Positions 53,601 to 62,814 of a stretch of DNA of 64,000 nt are shown here, piece after piece (the stretch's first letter is position 1; each line of letters begins with the position of its first letter). The notes beneath the pieces are model-generated. The model searched no databases and was not told the origin of the DNA. It worked only from the letters and a program-made list of their open reading frames with translations. The position numbers and the translations under genes are program-made. Source of the stretch: Treponema sp. (GTDB lineage: Bacteria; Spirochaetota; Spirochaetia; Treponematales; Breznakiellaceae); contig WRLF01000001.1 in NCBI GenBank assembly GCA_009777735.1, positions 1 through 64,000 of the forward strand. Reading direction: 5' to 3'.

Positions 53601-54333
53601 CCAGCATGGGAAGATCAAGAAGTATTCGTTCGGCAACTCCGGCATTGAACATGTATTCCAGTGCAGCGGAAAGATGAGGAACGAGAACTTCATGTTTATT
53701 GTTCAGATACAAATACTCGGTAAGTTGATCCACCTGACCCACCCGAACCACACTAAGCCGTGCTCCCAGGGTCTCATACTCTCTTTCGGCTAAAACAGCA
53801 ACATCAAATTCGCCGTTGACTACCCCATTCAGCACCGCCCGGTTCGTCACTCGTTCTATGATGACTGCATTTGGGGCAAAACGTGCCAGCCTTTCCAGTA
53901 TATACGTGCGGTTTTCAAGCATTCCTACCTGCAGACCGTCAAGTTCAGCCCAGCTGTTAATTCGTATGTCACTGCCTTCGCGGGCAAATACCCGGACATT
54001 GATATTTTCCAGAGGAACCGGCACCTGTATCAGGCCGGTATAGACAGAATGCAGGTTTGGATACCCTGCAATTACGCCATCAACTGTTCCTTCATTTGCC
54101 TGGATATATCCTTCCCTGACAATAGGCATCACAAAATCGACGCTGTACCGGATATTTTTTAGAGCCTGATAGAGCAGCCGGTCTATTGAAATAGGCCCGT
54201 TATCGGTCGTGGCAATAATCAGATGCTCCTGGTCGGCGGGATTTGATAAAGTGGTCTGCGAAAAAACCGGAAATGCAGAAAAAACCACGGTCGTAAATAA
54301 TATAACAACATACGGAATAAAGCTGCTTTTCAT
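50638..54333 (-). CDS. Periplasmic-binding hybrid kinase SBP-ABC_sub_bind-TM-HisKA-HATPase-REC-Hpt
   Basis: 1231 aa, first gene of the operon. Signal peptide (about 1-26). Residues 35-245 resemble a type II solute-binding domain (SBP_bac_3: LIIATTDNGPISIDRLLY); residues 250-530 resemble a type I periplasmic-binding fold as in ABC_sub_bind proteins (FFRNVPVLFYGVSERY, VFVVNDYTSEGKQYRNAIEA). TM at 568-591, HisKA H622, HATPase (GTGLGLSISKRV), receiver (Asp near 940), Hpt (His near 1094, TVHGIKGSLRG). Two stacked binding modules could sense two ligands. The product could be the membrane input for the whole cluster. The divergent MCP gene starts 193 bp away. Confidence 0.88.
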   Translation of the reverse strand: MKSSFIPYVVILFTTVVFSAFPVFSQTTLSNPADQEHLIIATTDNGPISIDRLLYQALKNIRYSVDFVMPIVREGYIQANEGTVDGVIAGYPNLHSVYTGLIQVPVPLENINVRVFAREGSDIRINSWAELDGLQVGMLENRTYILERLARFAPNAVIIERVTNRAVLNGVVNGEFDVAVLAEREYETLGARLSVVRVGQVDQLTEYLYLNNKHEVLVPHLSAALEYMFNAGVAERILLDLPMLETGQKNTIVHIISSNIEIGREDQFSVALRKQFEDDMSVDWITVNIDARRFTRGQYSMANIAALLRADSVPRNVVAVIVSGDTALDFLKDYYYLFFRNVPVLFYGVSERYSEIILDNENHFTGIVKSIEAYETIQAALSIFPGTNTVFVVNDYTSEGKQYRNAIEAGLKPLEGRIRIEYNEDADCASLLEQINSLPEDSLVFVGSYFVDADHQYYSLGEMRRLLERNSAVPVLSVYSTDMAYNAIGGKSLDYQRYGEAIAGMLRELLDGGIAEDIPIIHDSSGFNRWVFDQNQMDRFNVRTGDLPGGAEIINRVPSVWESNPEFFIAMVVLSIVSTLLIIGIGVFLFINNRHNRQKDKFQQELQAASRAKSNFLANMSHEMRTPLTTVLGLSELTLETVQLDDETHSNLVKVYRAGETILNLVNDILDISKIEADRLELHPREYDVPSLLNDAISQSIMYIGDKPVELILNIHEDLPNYLYGDELRIKQILNNLLSNAFKFTREGTVELGLRSERCHDDTVLLTAWVRDTGIGIKPEDMGKLFTLYAKMEEESRNGSVHTGSFASRRTEGTGLGLSISKRVAEMMGGSITVESEYHTGSVFTVKLKQQYVSDAVIGPDIAESLKKFDYSIRKFDSVKMTRINMSYARVLIVDDNPTNLDVAKGLMGLYGMKIDCVTGGQQAIDAIRSEKVRYNAVFLDHMMPEMDGIEAARVIRENIGSDYAQTVPLIALTANAIIGNREMFLSKGFQDFISKPIDLARLDTVLRQWVRDKDAEALLPDQLITIGTGKGKERQILLEDIPGLDLDKGIAHFGFNEEAYLNVLQSIVRNTRPLLDLISKVTEDNLDQYAVTVHGIKGSLRGIFAENAGDTAETLEKAAVAGDYNFVNSANQKFLDIILQLLTDIENVILKSEKNQKPVREKPDDLILADLLKSCESYDIDKIDAAMAEIECCEYSRDEGLAAWLRDNVDQGKYGLIIDKLSSLRDRKEV

Positions 54334-54413
54334 ATGAAAATAATACCATAAAAACCGGCAGTCAACAAGTAATTTCGAATGTTTCCTAAACCGACAACCC
54401 TCAGACGCAAACA

Positions 54414-54425
54414 GTGTCTGGCACC
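54414..54425 (+). repeat. GTGTCTGGCACC motif
   Basis: GTGTCTGGCACC lies in the divergent gap between the 1231-aa kinase and the MCP gene. From memory, this type of sequence recurs as short dispersed repeats in many genomes, often near RAYT-type genes. Only one copy was found in this window. Confidence 0.3.
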
Positions 54426-54526
54426 ATTTTCATTTCAAAAAACAATTATATATGATTGAAACTCTTCTCAATATATGATTAAATCAATTCACAATAAGAG
54501 TACATTAATTACAAAAGAGGTAGAAT

Positions 54527-56656
54527 ATGAGCAGTACATATCAGGGAAAATCAACTCAAAAACGCCGAATATCAGCAAAGCTTATTGTCGCTGTCTTTTC
54601 GGTTGTTTTATTCTTGATTTTTTCCATAAGCGGCAGTATTGCATTTTTCCTTTCAATGTCCCGTATAACCTATGCAAACGCAGGCTTTGAACTCGCAAAT
54701 TCTCTGGAAATTGAACGTATCAAACTGGAAGCTTCGGTAAACAGTGAAATCGCAATAGCCCTGAAAATGGCTTCTTCGCCTTTAATTATACAGCACTTCC
54801 TTAATCCCGGAGATAATGCCTTGCAAAGATTAGCTTTTGATGAGATAGAAGGTTACCGGCAGGCATTTGAAAGCAAGATAACTTTCTGGGCAAGCGATAT
54901 TGACAAGGAATTCTACTTTGACGAACAAAATCATTATACAATTGATGCAGAAGACCCCGATAATTACTGGTATAATATGACATTGCATGAAACGGAAAGT
55001 TTTAATTTTAATATAAACTACAATCCGGAAATACAGAGAACCATGCTCTGGATTAACGCAACTGTTTTTGATTCAAGACGTACACCTATCGGCCTTGTCG
55101 GAACAGGTATAGACCTGACAAATTTTACCGATAATATTTACCGAAATTATACTGCCGGAGGCGAATTATACTTATTCAACAGTTATAATGAAATCACGGG
55201 GGCAAATGATGCAACGCTAATTGTGGATAAAGCTACTCTTGATGGAGTGTTGGGCAATATCGGAACGGAAATTCTTGCAGCGGTAAATACTTTAGTTTCA
55301 GATGAAAGTAAATATTTTCGTTTTGAAGGCAAAGAGATTGCTGTAATTAGAGTTCCCTCTCTTGACTGGTATATTACCGCTATTATTTCCATTTCTGCTG
55401 CGGATATTCTCAATTCATCAATGACAGTGCTTTTTATAGTTATGCTGGCAGGTATTGCTGTTATTTTCATTATTTTTTATCTGTTTATTTCATGGCTTAT
55501 TAAACCTTTAAACATTATAATGACAACTCTTGGAAAAATTACCGATGACTGGAATCTTTCCCGGCGGCTTGATATCCGGCGAAGTGACGAAACCGGGGCT
55601 TTAGCGGATTTTATCAATCTGACATTCGGGAAAATTTGCAGTCTGATAAAAAAAATCAAGACAGAAGCAGAGAATCTTTCCAACATTGGAAATGATCTTG
55701 CGGCAAATATGAATTTAACAGCTGCGTCAATGAGTAAAATTACCGTAAATGTCAGTAATGTTAAGAGCCGGATATTAAATCAAAGCGCCAGTGTAACGGA
55801 AACCAATTCTACAATGGAACAGGTCATTGTAAACATCAATAAACTTAACGGGAATATAGAAGGCCAAAGCAACAATATAAACAAAGCTTCTTCTGCCATT
55901 GAAGAAATGGTAGTTAATATAAGCTCTGTTATAGAAACGATTGTAAAAAATACCGGGAATGTGGATTCTTTGAAAGAAGCTTCGGAAATAGGCCGTACAG
56001 GATTGAATGATGTGGCATCGGACATTCAGGAAATTTCCCGCGAATCCGAAGGTCTTTTGGAAATTAACTCGGTTATGGAAAATATCGCAAGCCAGACAAA
56101 CCTCCTCTCAATGAATGCTGCGATTGAGGCAGCTCATGCCGGTGAAGCAGGCAGGGGATTTGCTGTTGTTGCCGACGAAATCCGAAAACTTGCCGTAAGC
56201 TCCGGCGAACAATCAAAGACAATAGGAGCCGTACTAAAAAAAATCAAGAGCTCTATTGATAAGATAACCAGATCTACGGAAAATGTGCTTAATAAATTCG
56301 AAGCGATTGACTCCAATGTTAAATTAGTTTCGGTACAGGAAGAAAATATCCGTACTGCAATGGAAGAACAGGGAATCGGAAGCAAACAAATTCTTGATGG
56401 AATTAGTGAAGTAAAAGAGATTACCCGCGATGTAAACAGCGGATCAAATGAGATGCTTCAAGGTGCAGAGGAGGTAATCAACGAAAGCAAAAACCTTGAG
56501 AAATTGACACATGAGATTACTCTTGGAGTGAATGAAATGGCGACAAGCGCCGAACATATCAACATGGCAGTACACCACACAAACGAAATAAGCAACAGAA
56601 ACCGTGATGCCATAAATGTATTAATTCAGGAAGTTTCCCGTTTTAATATTGAGTAA
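54527..56656 (+). CDS. Methyl-accepting chemotaxis protein
   Basis: 709 aa; AGAGG upstream. TM1 (about 18-42, [20 protein letters not shown]), periplasmic Cache-like sensor (about 45-300, [19 protein letters not shown]), TM2 (about 305-330), HAMP ([18 protein letters not shown]), signalling domain with tip [19 protein letters not shown] and [10 protein letters not shown]. Same hairpin-tip sequence as the receptor at 48508, but without a receiver. Divergent from the kinase operon, so coexpression is plausible. Ligand unknown. Clearly more AT-rich than the operon. Confidence 0.92.
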   Translation: MSSTYQGKSTQKRRISAKLIVAVFSVVLFLIFSISGSIAFFLSMSRITYANAGFELANSLEIERIKLEASVNSEIAIALKMASSPLIIQHFLNPGDNALQRLAFDEIEGYRQAFESKITFWASDIDKEFYFDEQNHYTIDAEDPDNYWYNMTLHETESFNFNINYNPEIQRTMLWINATVFDSRRTPIGLVGTGIDLTNFTDNIYRNYTAGGELYLFNSYNEITGANDATLIVDKATLDGVLGNIGTEILAAVNTLVSDESKYFRFEGKEIAVIRVPSLDWYITAIISISAADILNSSMTVLFIVMLAGIAVIFIIFYLFISWLIKPLNIIMTTLGKITDDWNLSRRLDIRRSDETGALADFINLTFGKICSLIKKIKTEAENLSNIGNDLAANMNLTAASMSKITVNVSNVKSRILNQSASVTETNSTMEQVIVNINKLNGNIEGQSNNINKASSAIEEMVVNISSVIETIVKNTGNVDSLKEASEIGRTGLNDVASDIQEISRESEGLLEINSVMENIASQTNLLSMNAAIEAAHAGEAGRGFAVVADEIRKLAVSSGEQSKTIGAVLKKIKSSIDKITRSTENVLNKFEAIDSNVKLVSVQEENIRTAMEEQGIGSKQILDGISEVKEITRDVNSGSNEMLQGAEEVINESKNLEKLTHEITLGVNEMATSAEHINMAVHHTNEISNRNRDAINVLIQEVSRFNIE

Positions 56657-56671
56657 TGTTAACCTGCCTTG

Positions 56672-57802
56672 CTATTTCTCCAGCAAATACAAGTATTCGG
56701 TAACGTGAATATCACGATCGCCAATTTCGGCAAGATTTTTCAGATTACGGCAGCCGCGAAATGTATTATAGGATGTTTCCAATACCTGTACTTTACCGTT
56801 TTTTTTCAGCATTTTATTCATTTCATCAACGGAAATAAACCCTTCTGAATTAAATGAAATTAAAACATATTTTGCTTTTATATTATTCACTAAATCAGAC
56901 AATGCGGAATAAGCATACTGTTTTTTATTATATGCAGAACGATTCCAGTTGTTCGGTATTCCGGAGACACTACTGATATTTTCCGGAAATTTATTTTCGA
57001 GTATAAGGTTAAGCATAAAATAATTTGATCCGTAAGGATGCTGATTATAAGGCGGGTCCAAATAGGCAAAATCCACTTCCGGTACTTCTTTCATAATCTG
57101 ATTTGAATCTCCGTTGTATACCGAATAGCTGCAATTAAAATTACTGAATACGGGAAAAGGCAAAACAATATTTCCCTTAATACGAAAAAGAGCATCGCTG
57201 TTACTGCCGCCGAATTGGCCCAGCCCGGTTCTTTTATTTTTATGAAATCCCTTAAATACACCGGAAGTATTTGCATGAACAGATGCTTTTGCAATTAATG
57301 GAGCAAGAAAATATTTTCGGTATTCAATTGAAACAGATTCAATTAAACTGCGCATAGTGTCAATATACATAGCATTTCTGCGTGTGTAAAAAACCCGCTC
57401 GTTTTTTTCTATATTATTATCGTTTTTGGGAGAATATAATTCGGTGATTATTCCTTTTTCCAATGGATTGTTCTCAATGTTTTCAATAAGTTCATTATAT
57501 ATATCATTTAAAACCATCAAATTTATTTCGTCTTTATTTGATAAATAACATTCACCGGTAACAGCGGCATATTTTTCCAGATCATTAACAAAAAGGCAAT
57601 TTGAAAACTGTTTACAATGACGGGCTACAATACCTGAACCGGTAAAAACATCAAAAATATCCAATTTTTCTTTATTAAGACGTTTTTGAACAATCCGGAT
57701 CCCTTTTGTGATAAAGTCCAAAAGGGAACGCTTATTTCCGATATATGTAATAATTTGTTGTGTCAAAAAATCCCGGTTTTCAAAACAAGCAGGCTCGGAC
57801 AT
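56672..57802 (-). CDS. Orphan adenine-specific DNA methyltransferase (D12 class)
   Basis: 376 aa. SAM-binding motif in IFDVFTGSGIVARH (about 50), catalytic DPPYNQHPYGSNYF (about 242) where DPPY is the N6-adenine signature. TYIGNKRSLLDFI at the start matches the family's opening. No restriction endonuclease or specificity gene nearby, so it is an orphan modifier or defence remnant. Recognition site unknown. AT-rich. Convergent with the MCP gene; 11 nt after the UPF0210 gene on the same strand. Confidence 0.85.
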   Translation of the reverse strand: MSEPACFENRDFLTQQIITYIGNKRSLLDFITKGIRIVQKRLNKEKLDIFDVFTGSGIVARHCKQFSNCLFVNDLEKYAAVTGECYLSNKDEINLMVLNDIYNELIENIENNPLEKGIITELYSPKNDNNIEKNERVFYTRRNAMYIDTMRSLIESVSIEYRKYFLAPLIAKASVHANTSGVFKGFHKNKRTGLGQFGGSNSDALFRIKGNIVLPFPVFSNFNCSYSVYNGDSNQIMKEVPEVDFAYLDPPYNQHPYGSNYFMLNLILENKFPENISSVSGIPNNWNRSAYNKKQYAYSALSDLVNNIKAKYVLISFNSEGFISVDEMNKMLKKNGKVQVLETSYNTFRGCRNLKNLAEIGDRDIHVTEYLYLLEK

Positions 57803-57813
57803 ACTCCAAAAAC

Positions 57814-59175
57814 CTAGTTCCTGAACGAATGCACCGGCGCAGGTATTCTGCCGCCGCGGCTGATGAAGACATCGCTTCGTGCTGAGTTAACCGCCATGAC
57901 AGGTGCGCCGCCCAGCAAGCCGCCAAACTCGGCCCAGTCGCCGGCTTTTTTACCCGGCACAGGAATGATCCGCACAGCAGTGGTTTTATTGTTCACCATG
58001 CCGATAGCCATTTCATCCGCGATGATTGCAGAAACTGTTGCGGCGCTGGTATCACCGGGAAGAGCGATCATGTCAAGGCCGACAGAACAGACCGAGGTCA
58101 TCGCTTCAAGTTTGTCCAGGGTTATCGTGCCGTTTCTTACAGCGGCAACCATACCTTCATCTTCGGAAACGGGAATAAAAGCCCCGGAAAAACCGCCGAC
58201 ATGGGTGGAAGCCATGATGCCGCCTTTTTTTATCATATCGGTAAGCATTGCTAAAGCTGCTGTCGTACCATGGGCACCGGCGGATTCAAGACCCATTTCC
58301 TCAAGGATTCTCGCTACAGAATCACCCACCTCCGGTGTAGGGGCAAGGGAAAGATCCAGTATGCCAAAGGGGACACCCAGCCGCCGGGCAGCTTCCATCC
58401 CAACGAGCTGGCCCATGCGGGTAATTTTAAAGGCTGTTTTTTTAATTACATCGGCAAGCTCGTCAAAGCCGGCACCCTGAAGATTTTCGAGGGCGGCTTT
58501 TACTACACCGGGGCCGGAGACACCAACATTCAGGCAGCTTTCAGCCTCGCCTACACCATGAAAAGCGCCCGCCATAAAAGGATTGTCCTCCGGGGCGTTA
58601 CAGAATACAACCAGCTTTGCACAGCCTATGCCGTCTCTGTCACCGGTTTTTTCGGCAATTTCCTTGATAACAATGCCCATGCGTTTAACCGCATCCATGT
58701 TAATGCCGCTCTTCGTAGCAGCCACATTGACCGAAGCACATACCCTTTCCGTTTGCGAAAGTGCCTGAGGCAGTGAAGCAATCAGACGTTCGTCACCGTC
58801 GGTAAAACCTTTTTGCACCAGAGCGGAAAAACCTCCGGTAAAATCAATACCCAGTTCAACGGCAGCTTTATCCAGTGTTTGCGCAAAGGGAGTAAAATCC
58901 GTTTCCGTACAGGAGGCTGCAATCAGGGCTATGGGTGTAACTGCTATTCGTTTATTTATAATGGGTATGCCGTATTCAAGTTCAATGTCTCTGCCTGTTT
59001 TTACGAGCGGGCCGGCTACGCGCATCAGTTTTTCACGGATTTTTCTGCGGCACTCATCGCCGGAAGGAGAAATGCAGTCAAGTAGGGACACACCCAGAGT
59101 AATGGCGCGTATGTCCAGATTGTACCGTAAAAACATATCTACGGTTTCTTTTATTTCCAGCGGTGTGAATAACAT
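57814..59175 (-). CDS. UPF0210/DUF711 family protein (PFL-like)
   Basis: 453 aa, close to family length (about 450). Conserved stretches include [39 protein letters not shown], and [18 protein letters not shown]. The fold is related to glycyl-radical pyruvate formate-lyase chains, but the Cys-Cys and Gly-radical motifs of true PFL are absent, so no radical chemistry is predicted. It is widely paired with an ACT-domain (UPF0237) gene, seen here 5 nt upstream. Biochemical role unknown; cytosolic. Confidence 0.88.
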   Translation of the reverse strand: MLFTPLEIKETVDMFLRYNLDIRAITLGVSLLDCISPSGDECRRKIREKLMRVAGPLVKTGRDIELEYGIPIINKRIAVTPIALIAASCTETDFTPFAQTLDKAAVELGIDFTGGFSALVQKGFTDGDERLIASLPQALSQTERVCASVNVAATKSGINMDAVKRMGIVIKEIAEKTGDRDGIGCAKLVVFCNAPEDNPFMAGAFHGVGEAESCLNVGVSGPGVVKAALENLQGAGFDELADVIKKTAFKITRMGQLVGMEAARRLGVPFGILDLSLAPTPEVGDSVARILEEMGLESAGAHGTTAALAMLTDMIKKGGIMASTHVGGFSGAFIPVSEDEGMVAAVRNGTITLDKLEAMTSVCSVGLDMIALPGDTSAATVSAIIADEMAIGMVNNKTTAVRIIPVPGKKAGDWAEFGGLLGGAPVMAVNSARSDVFISRGGRIPAPVHSFRN

Positions 59176-59180
59176 AATTT

Positions 59181-59450
59181 TTATACACGATGCATTGCAG
59201 AAAAAACTTTTTCATGCATCATACTGATGGAGACATTAAACGACTCACCCATTTCCGCAAGTTCATTTTTTACATCATCAAGCGCTTTTACAGCAGATGA
59301 AAGATCCACTACCATCATCATGACAAAATTACCGCTGAGTATGGTTTGACTGATATCAATAATGTTTATGTTCTGTTCCGCCAGATATCCCGATACTCGG
59401 GCAATTATCCCTACTTTGTCCGAACCTACAACGGTGATTATTGCATTCAT
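59181..59450 (-). CDS. ACT-domain protein (UPF0237)
   Basis: 89 aa, one ACT domain: [45 protein letters not shown] domains bind amino acids or similar ligands allosterically. It is coupled to the AI-2E-type permease (ATGA, 59447-59450) and precedes the UPF0210 gene, the usual pairing. It probably regulates that protein. Confidence 0.88.
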   Translation of the reverse strand: MNAIITVVGSDKVGIIARVSGYLAEQNINIIDISQTILSGNFVMMMVVDLSSAVKALDDVKNELAEMGESFNVSISMMHEKVFSAMHRV

Positions 59451-60601
59451 ACCTGTTTTTCCTTTTCATCTGTCTGCTCACCGCCATCCGCCTGTTCCTG
59501 TGAGCCGATTTTATGTTCTGCCAAAAACAGATCCAGGACGGTGAGGAAAAAGATCACCACCATCGGGCCAAGAATAAACCCGTTAATACCCATGGTGAAT
59601 ATACCGCCGAGTATGGCAAAAAATATTATTAACGGGTGAAGCTGTATCCGGTCCTTGAGAAAAAACGGTCTGAGGATATTATCCGTACCTGATATAAAAA
59701 CCATTGAAACAATCATGAATATCACGCCGCCTGCAATATCTCCGCTTGCTATTCTGAGAATGCCAAGAGGTATCCAGATTATTGTTGCTCCGAACATGGG
59801 AATGAACACAAGGATAAAAGTGAGGACGGCAAAAACGAGAGAGCCGTTTATTCCAAAAATGGAAAAGATAATAAAAGCAATAACCGACTGCAATGCAGCT
59901 ACAATAATATATCCAAATAACAGGTTCCGGGTTATATCCTTGAATTTTCCCGTGAGCGCACTGATGTATTCGGTTTTAATCGGAATTGCCCGCAGAACAA
60001 GCCGTGCAAGATACGGGCCGTCGATAAAAAAGAAAAACACCGAAAATGATATGAGCAGCAAACCCAATGAAAACCCGCCGACATTCCGGGCAATATTGCC
60101 GCTGAGATGCAGCGCCTGCTGCGGAAGAGCACTGACCAGTGAATTGAGCTGTAGAATAATTTCATCCGCAGTAATGGGTATTTGCCCGGCGGAAATATTC
60201 CGGACAAATTCCGCAATGCTCTCAATGAATTCGCTCAGGTATTCGGGCCTCTCATTCAGAAGGGTGTAGAGATGCCGGCTCAAATCCATCAACTGCTGGA
60301 AAAATATCCTAATTCCGAAAGTGATGGGGAGGAGGATTATTACCAATGTTCCAAGGGTAAAAACCCCGGCCCAGACATTGCGGAGTATTTTTCCTTTTAT
60401 TGTGTCAAAGCTAAGATTTTTAATTACCATGCGGTGCAGGGGACTTAACAGGATGTACAGCAGGATTGCCCAGAGTAAAGCGGTAAAAAAAGGCCTGATA
60501 ATACCGAGTACAGCAATAAAAAGAAGGACGAGAATGGCACCCAGGACATAGCTTTGTATTGTCCATCTAGGGGGGTGTAATTTAGGTTGTGACTTGCTCA
60601 T
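59447..60601 (-). CDS. AI-2E-family membrane transporter
   Basis: 384 aa, seven or eight hydrophobic helices (YVLGAILVLLFIAVLGIIRPF; LVFAVLTFILVFIPMFGATIIW) with the conserved PMFGATIIWIPLG region of the family. Inner-membrane permease; members export autoinducer-2, Na+/H+ or other solutes, so the substrate is undetermined. The C-terminal tail is charged (EEQADGGEQTDEKEK-like). Its start overlaps the stop of the TPR gene by ATGA. Confidence 0.88.
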   Translation of the reverse strand: MSKSQPKLHPPRWTIQSYVLGAILVLLFIAVLGIIRPFFTALLWAILLYILLSPLHRMVIKNLSFDTIKGKILRNVWAGVFTLGTLVIILLPITFGIRIFFQQLMDLSRHLYTLLNERPEYLSEFIESIAEFVRNISAGQIPITADEIILQLNSLVSALPQQALHLSGNIARNVGGFSLGLLLISFSVFFFFIDGPYLARLVLRAIPIKTEYISALTGKFKDITRNLLFGYIIVAALQSVIAFIIFSIFGINGSLVFAVLTFILVFIPMFGATIIWIPLGILRIASGDIAGGVIFMIVSMVFISGTDNILRPFFLKDRIQLHPLIIFFAILGGIFTMGINGFILGPMVVIFFLTVLDLFLAEHKIGSQEQADGGEQTDEKEKQV

Positions 60602-62814
60602 AATCCTGCTAGTATTCGTTCTGCTTCAGCTCTGCCTCTGTAGGCTGCGTTGCGCTCCAGGAGATCGCTCAGGTGGTGCCGTGCATCATCAGCCATTCCC
60701 AGACTGACGAGGGTTTTTCCCAGTTCAAAAAGAGCGTCCCAGTTGTTGGGAGCAAGCCGAAGAACCGCCTGGTATGAATTTTGTGCCTTTGCGAGATCAC
60801 CGGCGCTGGCGTATGCGCGCGCCAGATTAAGATGCACGACAGAACTGTTTGACACCGCCCTGATTGCACGTTCGTAATGTTCTACGCTGGCAGCCCAGTT
60901 TTCCATTTTTGCGTACACCGCACCAAGATTGTTATTTACCTCAAAATTATTTGCATCAATTCTGTGCGCTGTAAGCAGGTTCCGTATCCCTTCATCAAAA
61001 TCATCCCGTGCCAGAAAAATAGTTCCAAGATTGATGAGCGGCCGCAGGTAAGTCCTGTCCAGCGACGCTGCCCTTTGATATGATGCGATGGCTTCTTCGA
61101 TACTTCCGACAGACTCATGAGCCAGGCCGAGAGTGTAGGCATAAATGGCGTTATTTGAATTACTGTTGTATGCATGGCTGGCAAAGGAAACAGCTTCGGC
61201 GTTTTTATTGAGGGCAAGTTTAACTACCGCCATATTATAGTTCGTCTGGGCATCGTTAGGGGCCATCTGTAAAGCCCGTGCGAAGGATTGTTCCGCAGCC
61301 GCATGGCTGCCTGTCTCGCTTTGAGCCCAGCCAAGTTCCTGCAATGATGCAATATCGTTGGGGCTGTGTCTGAGGGCGTTCGTATAGGCGTTTACCGCAC
61401 CCTGGAAATCCCTGTTGGCAGTGAGAATGCGGCCTATTTCCCGGTGGGCAAGAGCATAATCATCTTTTATTGATACTGCCCTGCGGTAGGCGGCAAGGGC
61501 ATCATTGGGGCGGTTCAGCCTTCGTAAGGTTCCGCCCAGATTATACCAGCCAATTTCGCTTTGGGGGTTTATCCTGGTGCAGGTTTCAAAGGCTGACCGG
61601 GCCTCGGCAAAACGGCCGGCCGAAAAATAACTCCGTCCCAGTTCAAAAGCATAAACAAAGTTATTGGGATCCAAACGGGATGCCTCCCGTAATGCAGTTA
61701 TGGCATTTTCCCAATTTCGTTGATCGCGGTATAATTTTCCCAGTGTAAAATGCGGGTAGGCGCGGCTGGGATCTTTGGTGATGGACTCCCGTGCCAGGGT
61801 CTCAGCTCTCCTTGCAGCCTCGGCGCCTGCAGAGGTAGAAGGCTGACGGGCATAAGCCGCATACCATGCGTCAGCCATTTCTTCAAGTTTTTGCGCTTCA
61901 AAACGGTTTTCACCCGGCGGCATGTTTGCGCGGGCCTGGGCAAAGGTTCTGTCTGCTGCGGCAAAATCGTTCCTTTGCACTTCGCCAATAGCCTGGGAAA
62001 CGAGATTGTTTACCGTCCGCATTTTTTCCTGTAATTCCCGCGATGCGCGTGCAAGCTCTTCCTGCTCCGCCCTGCGCCTTGCTTCTGCTGCTTCACGCTG
62101 CATCTGAGCTTCTGCTGCCATAGCTTCACGCTGCATCTGAGCTGCTGCCGCAGCCTCGCCGTTAACTGAAGCTGTTGCCTGGGTTGAAGCTGCTGCCTGG
62201 GTAAGGCCCTGTTCCCGCAATATCCTGTCCTTTAATGCAAGCAATTCCGGATTGTCGGGATCATTGGCAAGAAGCCTGTTTACAAAATCCAATGCCTGAT
62301 CATGATCCCCGGAAGCAAGAATCTGTTCTCCGAGTATTCTGTTCCGCAGGGCAATCAGTTCCGGGTTGTCGGGATCTGCGGCAAGCAGGCTGTCAATAAA
62401 TTCCAGCGCACGGGTATAATCTCCCGAGGCAAGCAGTTGTTCTCCCAGAATTCTGTCTCTCAGGGCAAGCAATTCCGGGTTGTCAGGGTCTGCGGCAATG
62501 AGGCGGTTAATAATTTCCAGTGCTTGCAGGAATTCCCCCGATGCCAAAAGCTCCCGTGCCAGTGCTAGTTCTCTCTGCAATATCTGTTCTTCCGGCGATA
62601 AAACAGTTTCATTCCGGTGATCATTTCTGTCAAACACGCCAAACCGGTCCAGCAAGAGGAAACCCACCCCGCAGGTAAGCAAGATAATAAAGACAAGCCC
62701 TGTTATACCTATGGCCAGCAACCGTTTATCATGTTTTTTTGTTTCGTCTGCGGCTTTAAGCAGCCCTTTGTTTGAGTTATTCAAGTTCGAATTCTCCATC
62801 ATATCCTTCAACAT
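60598..62814 (-). CDS. TPR repeat protein with membrane anchor
   Basis: 738 aa from ATG 62814, chosen because AGGAG lies 6 nt upstream (62821-62825). It overlaps the previous gene by 38 nt. One TM helix (about 33-53, LLAIGITGLVFIILLTCGVGF) after a short cytosolic segment. Then three 35-residue repeats of the form LASGxxxxALxxINRLLAADPDNPELLALRDRIL, an Ala/Gln/Glu-rich coil (about 185-245), and at least nine canonical TPRs to the C-terminus. It probably organises an envelope or cell-wall protein complex together with the next upstream TPR protein. Confidence 0.82.
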   Translation of the reverse strand: MLKDMMENSNLNNSNKGLLKAADETKKHDKRLLAIGITGLVFIILLTCGVGFLLLDRFGVFDRNDHRNETVLSPEEQILQRELALARELLASGEFLQALEIINRLIAADPDNPELLALRDRILGEQLLASGDYTRALEFIDSLLAADPDNPELIALRNRILGEQILASGDHDQALDFVNRLLANDPDNPELLALKDRILREQGLTQAAASTQATASVNGEAAAAAQMQREAMAAEAQMQREAAEARRRAEQEELARASRELQEKMRTVNNLVSQAIGEVQRNDFAAADRTFAQARANMPPGENRFEAQKLEEMADAWYAAYARQPSTSAGAEAARRAETLARESITKDPSRAYPHFTLGKLYRDQRNWENAITALREASRLDPNNFVYAFELGRSYFSAGRFAEARSAFETCTRINPQSEIGWYNLGGTLRRLNRPNDALAAYRRAVSIKDDYALAHREIGRILTANRDFQGAVNAYTNALRHSPNDIASLQELGWAQSETGSHAAAEQSFARALQMAPNDAQTNYNMAVVKLALNKNAEAVSFASHAYNSNSNNAIYAYTLGLAHESVGSIEEAIASYQRAASLDRTYLRPLINLGTIFLARDDFDEGIRNLLTAHRIDANNFEVNNNLGAVYAKMENWAASVEHYERAIRAVSNSSVVHLNLARAYASAGDLAKAQNSYQAVLRLAPNNWDALFELGKTLVSLGMADDARHHLSDLLERNAAYRGRAEAERILAGL
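62220..62535 (-). repeat. 105-bp intragenic tandem repeat x3 in TPR gene
   Basis: Three consecutive 105-bp units encode nearly the same 35 residues (ALEIINRLIAADPDNPELLA, ALEFIDSLLAADPDNPELIA, ALDFVNRLLANDPDNPELLA). DNA similarity between units is high, implying recent in-frame duplication and possible length variation among strains. Confidence 0.75.
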
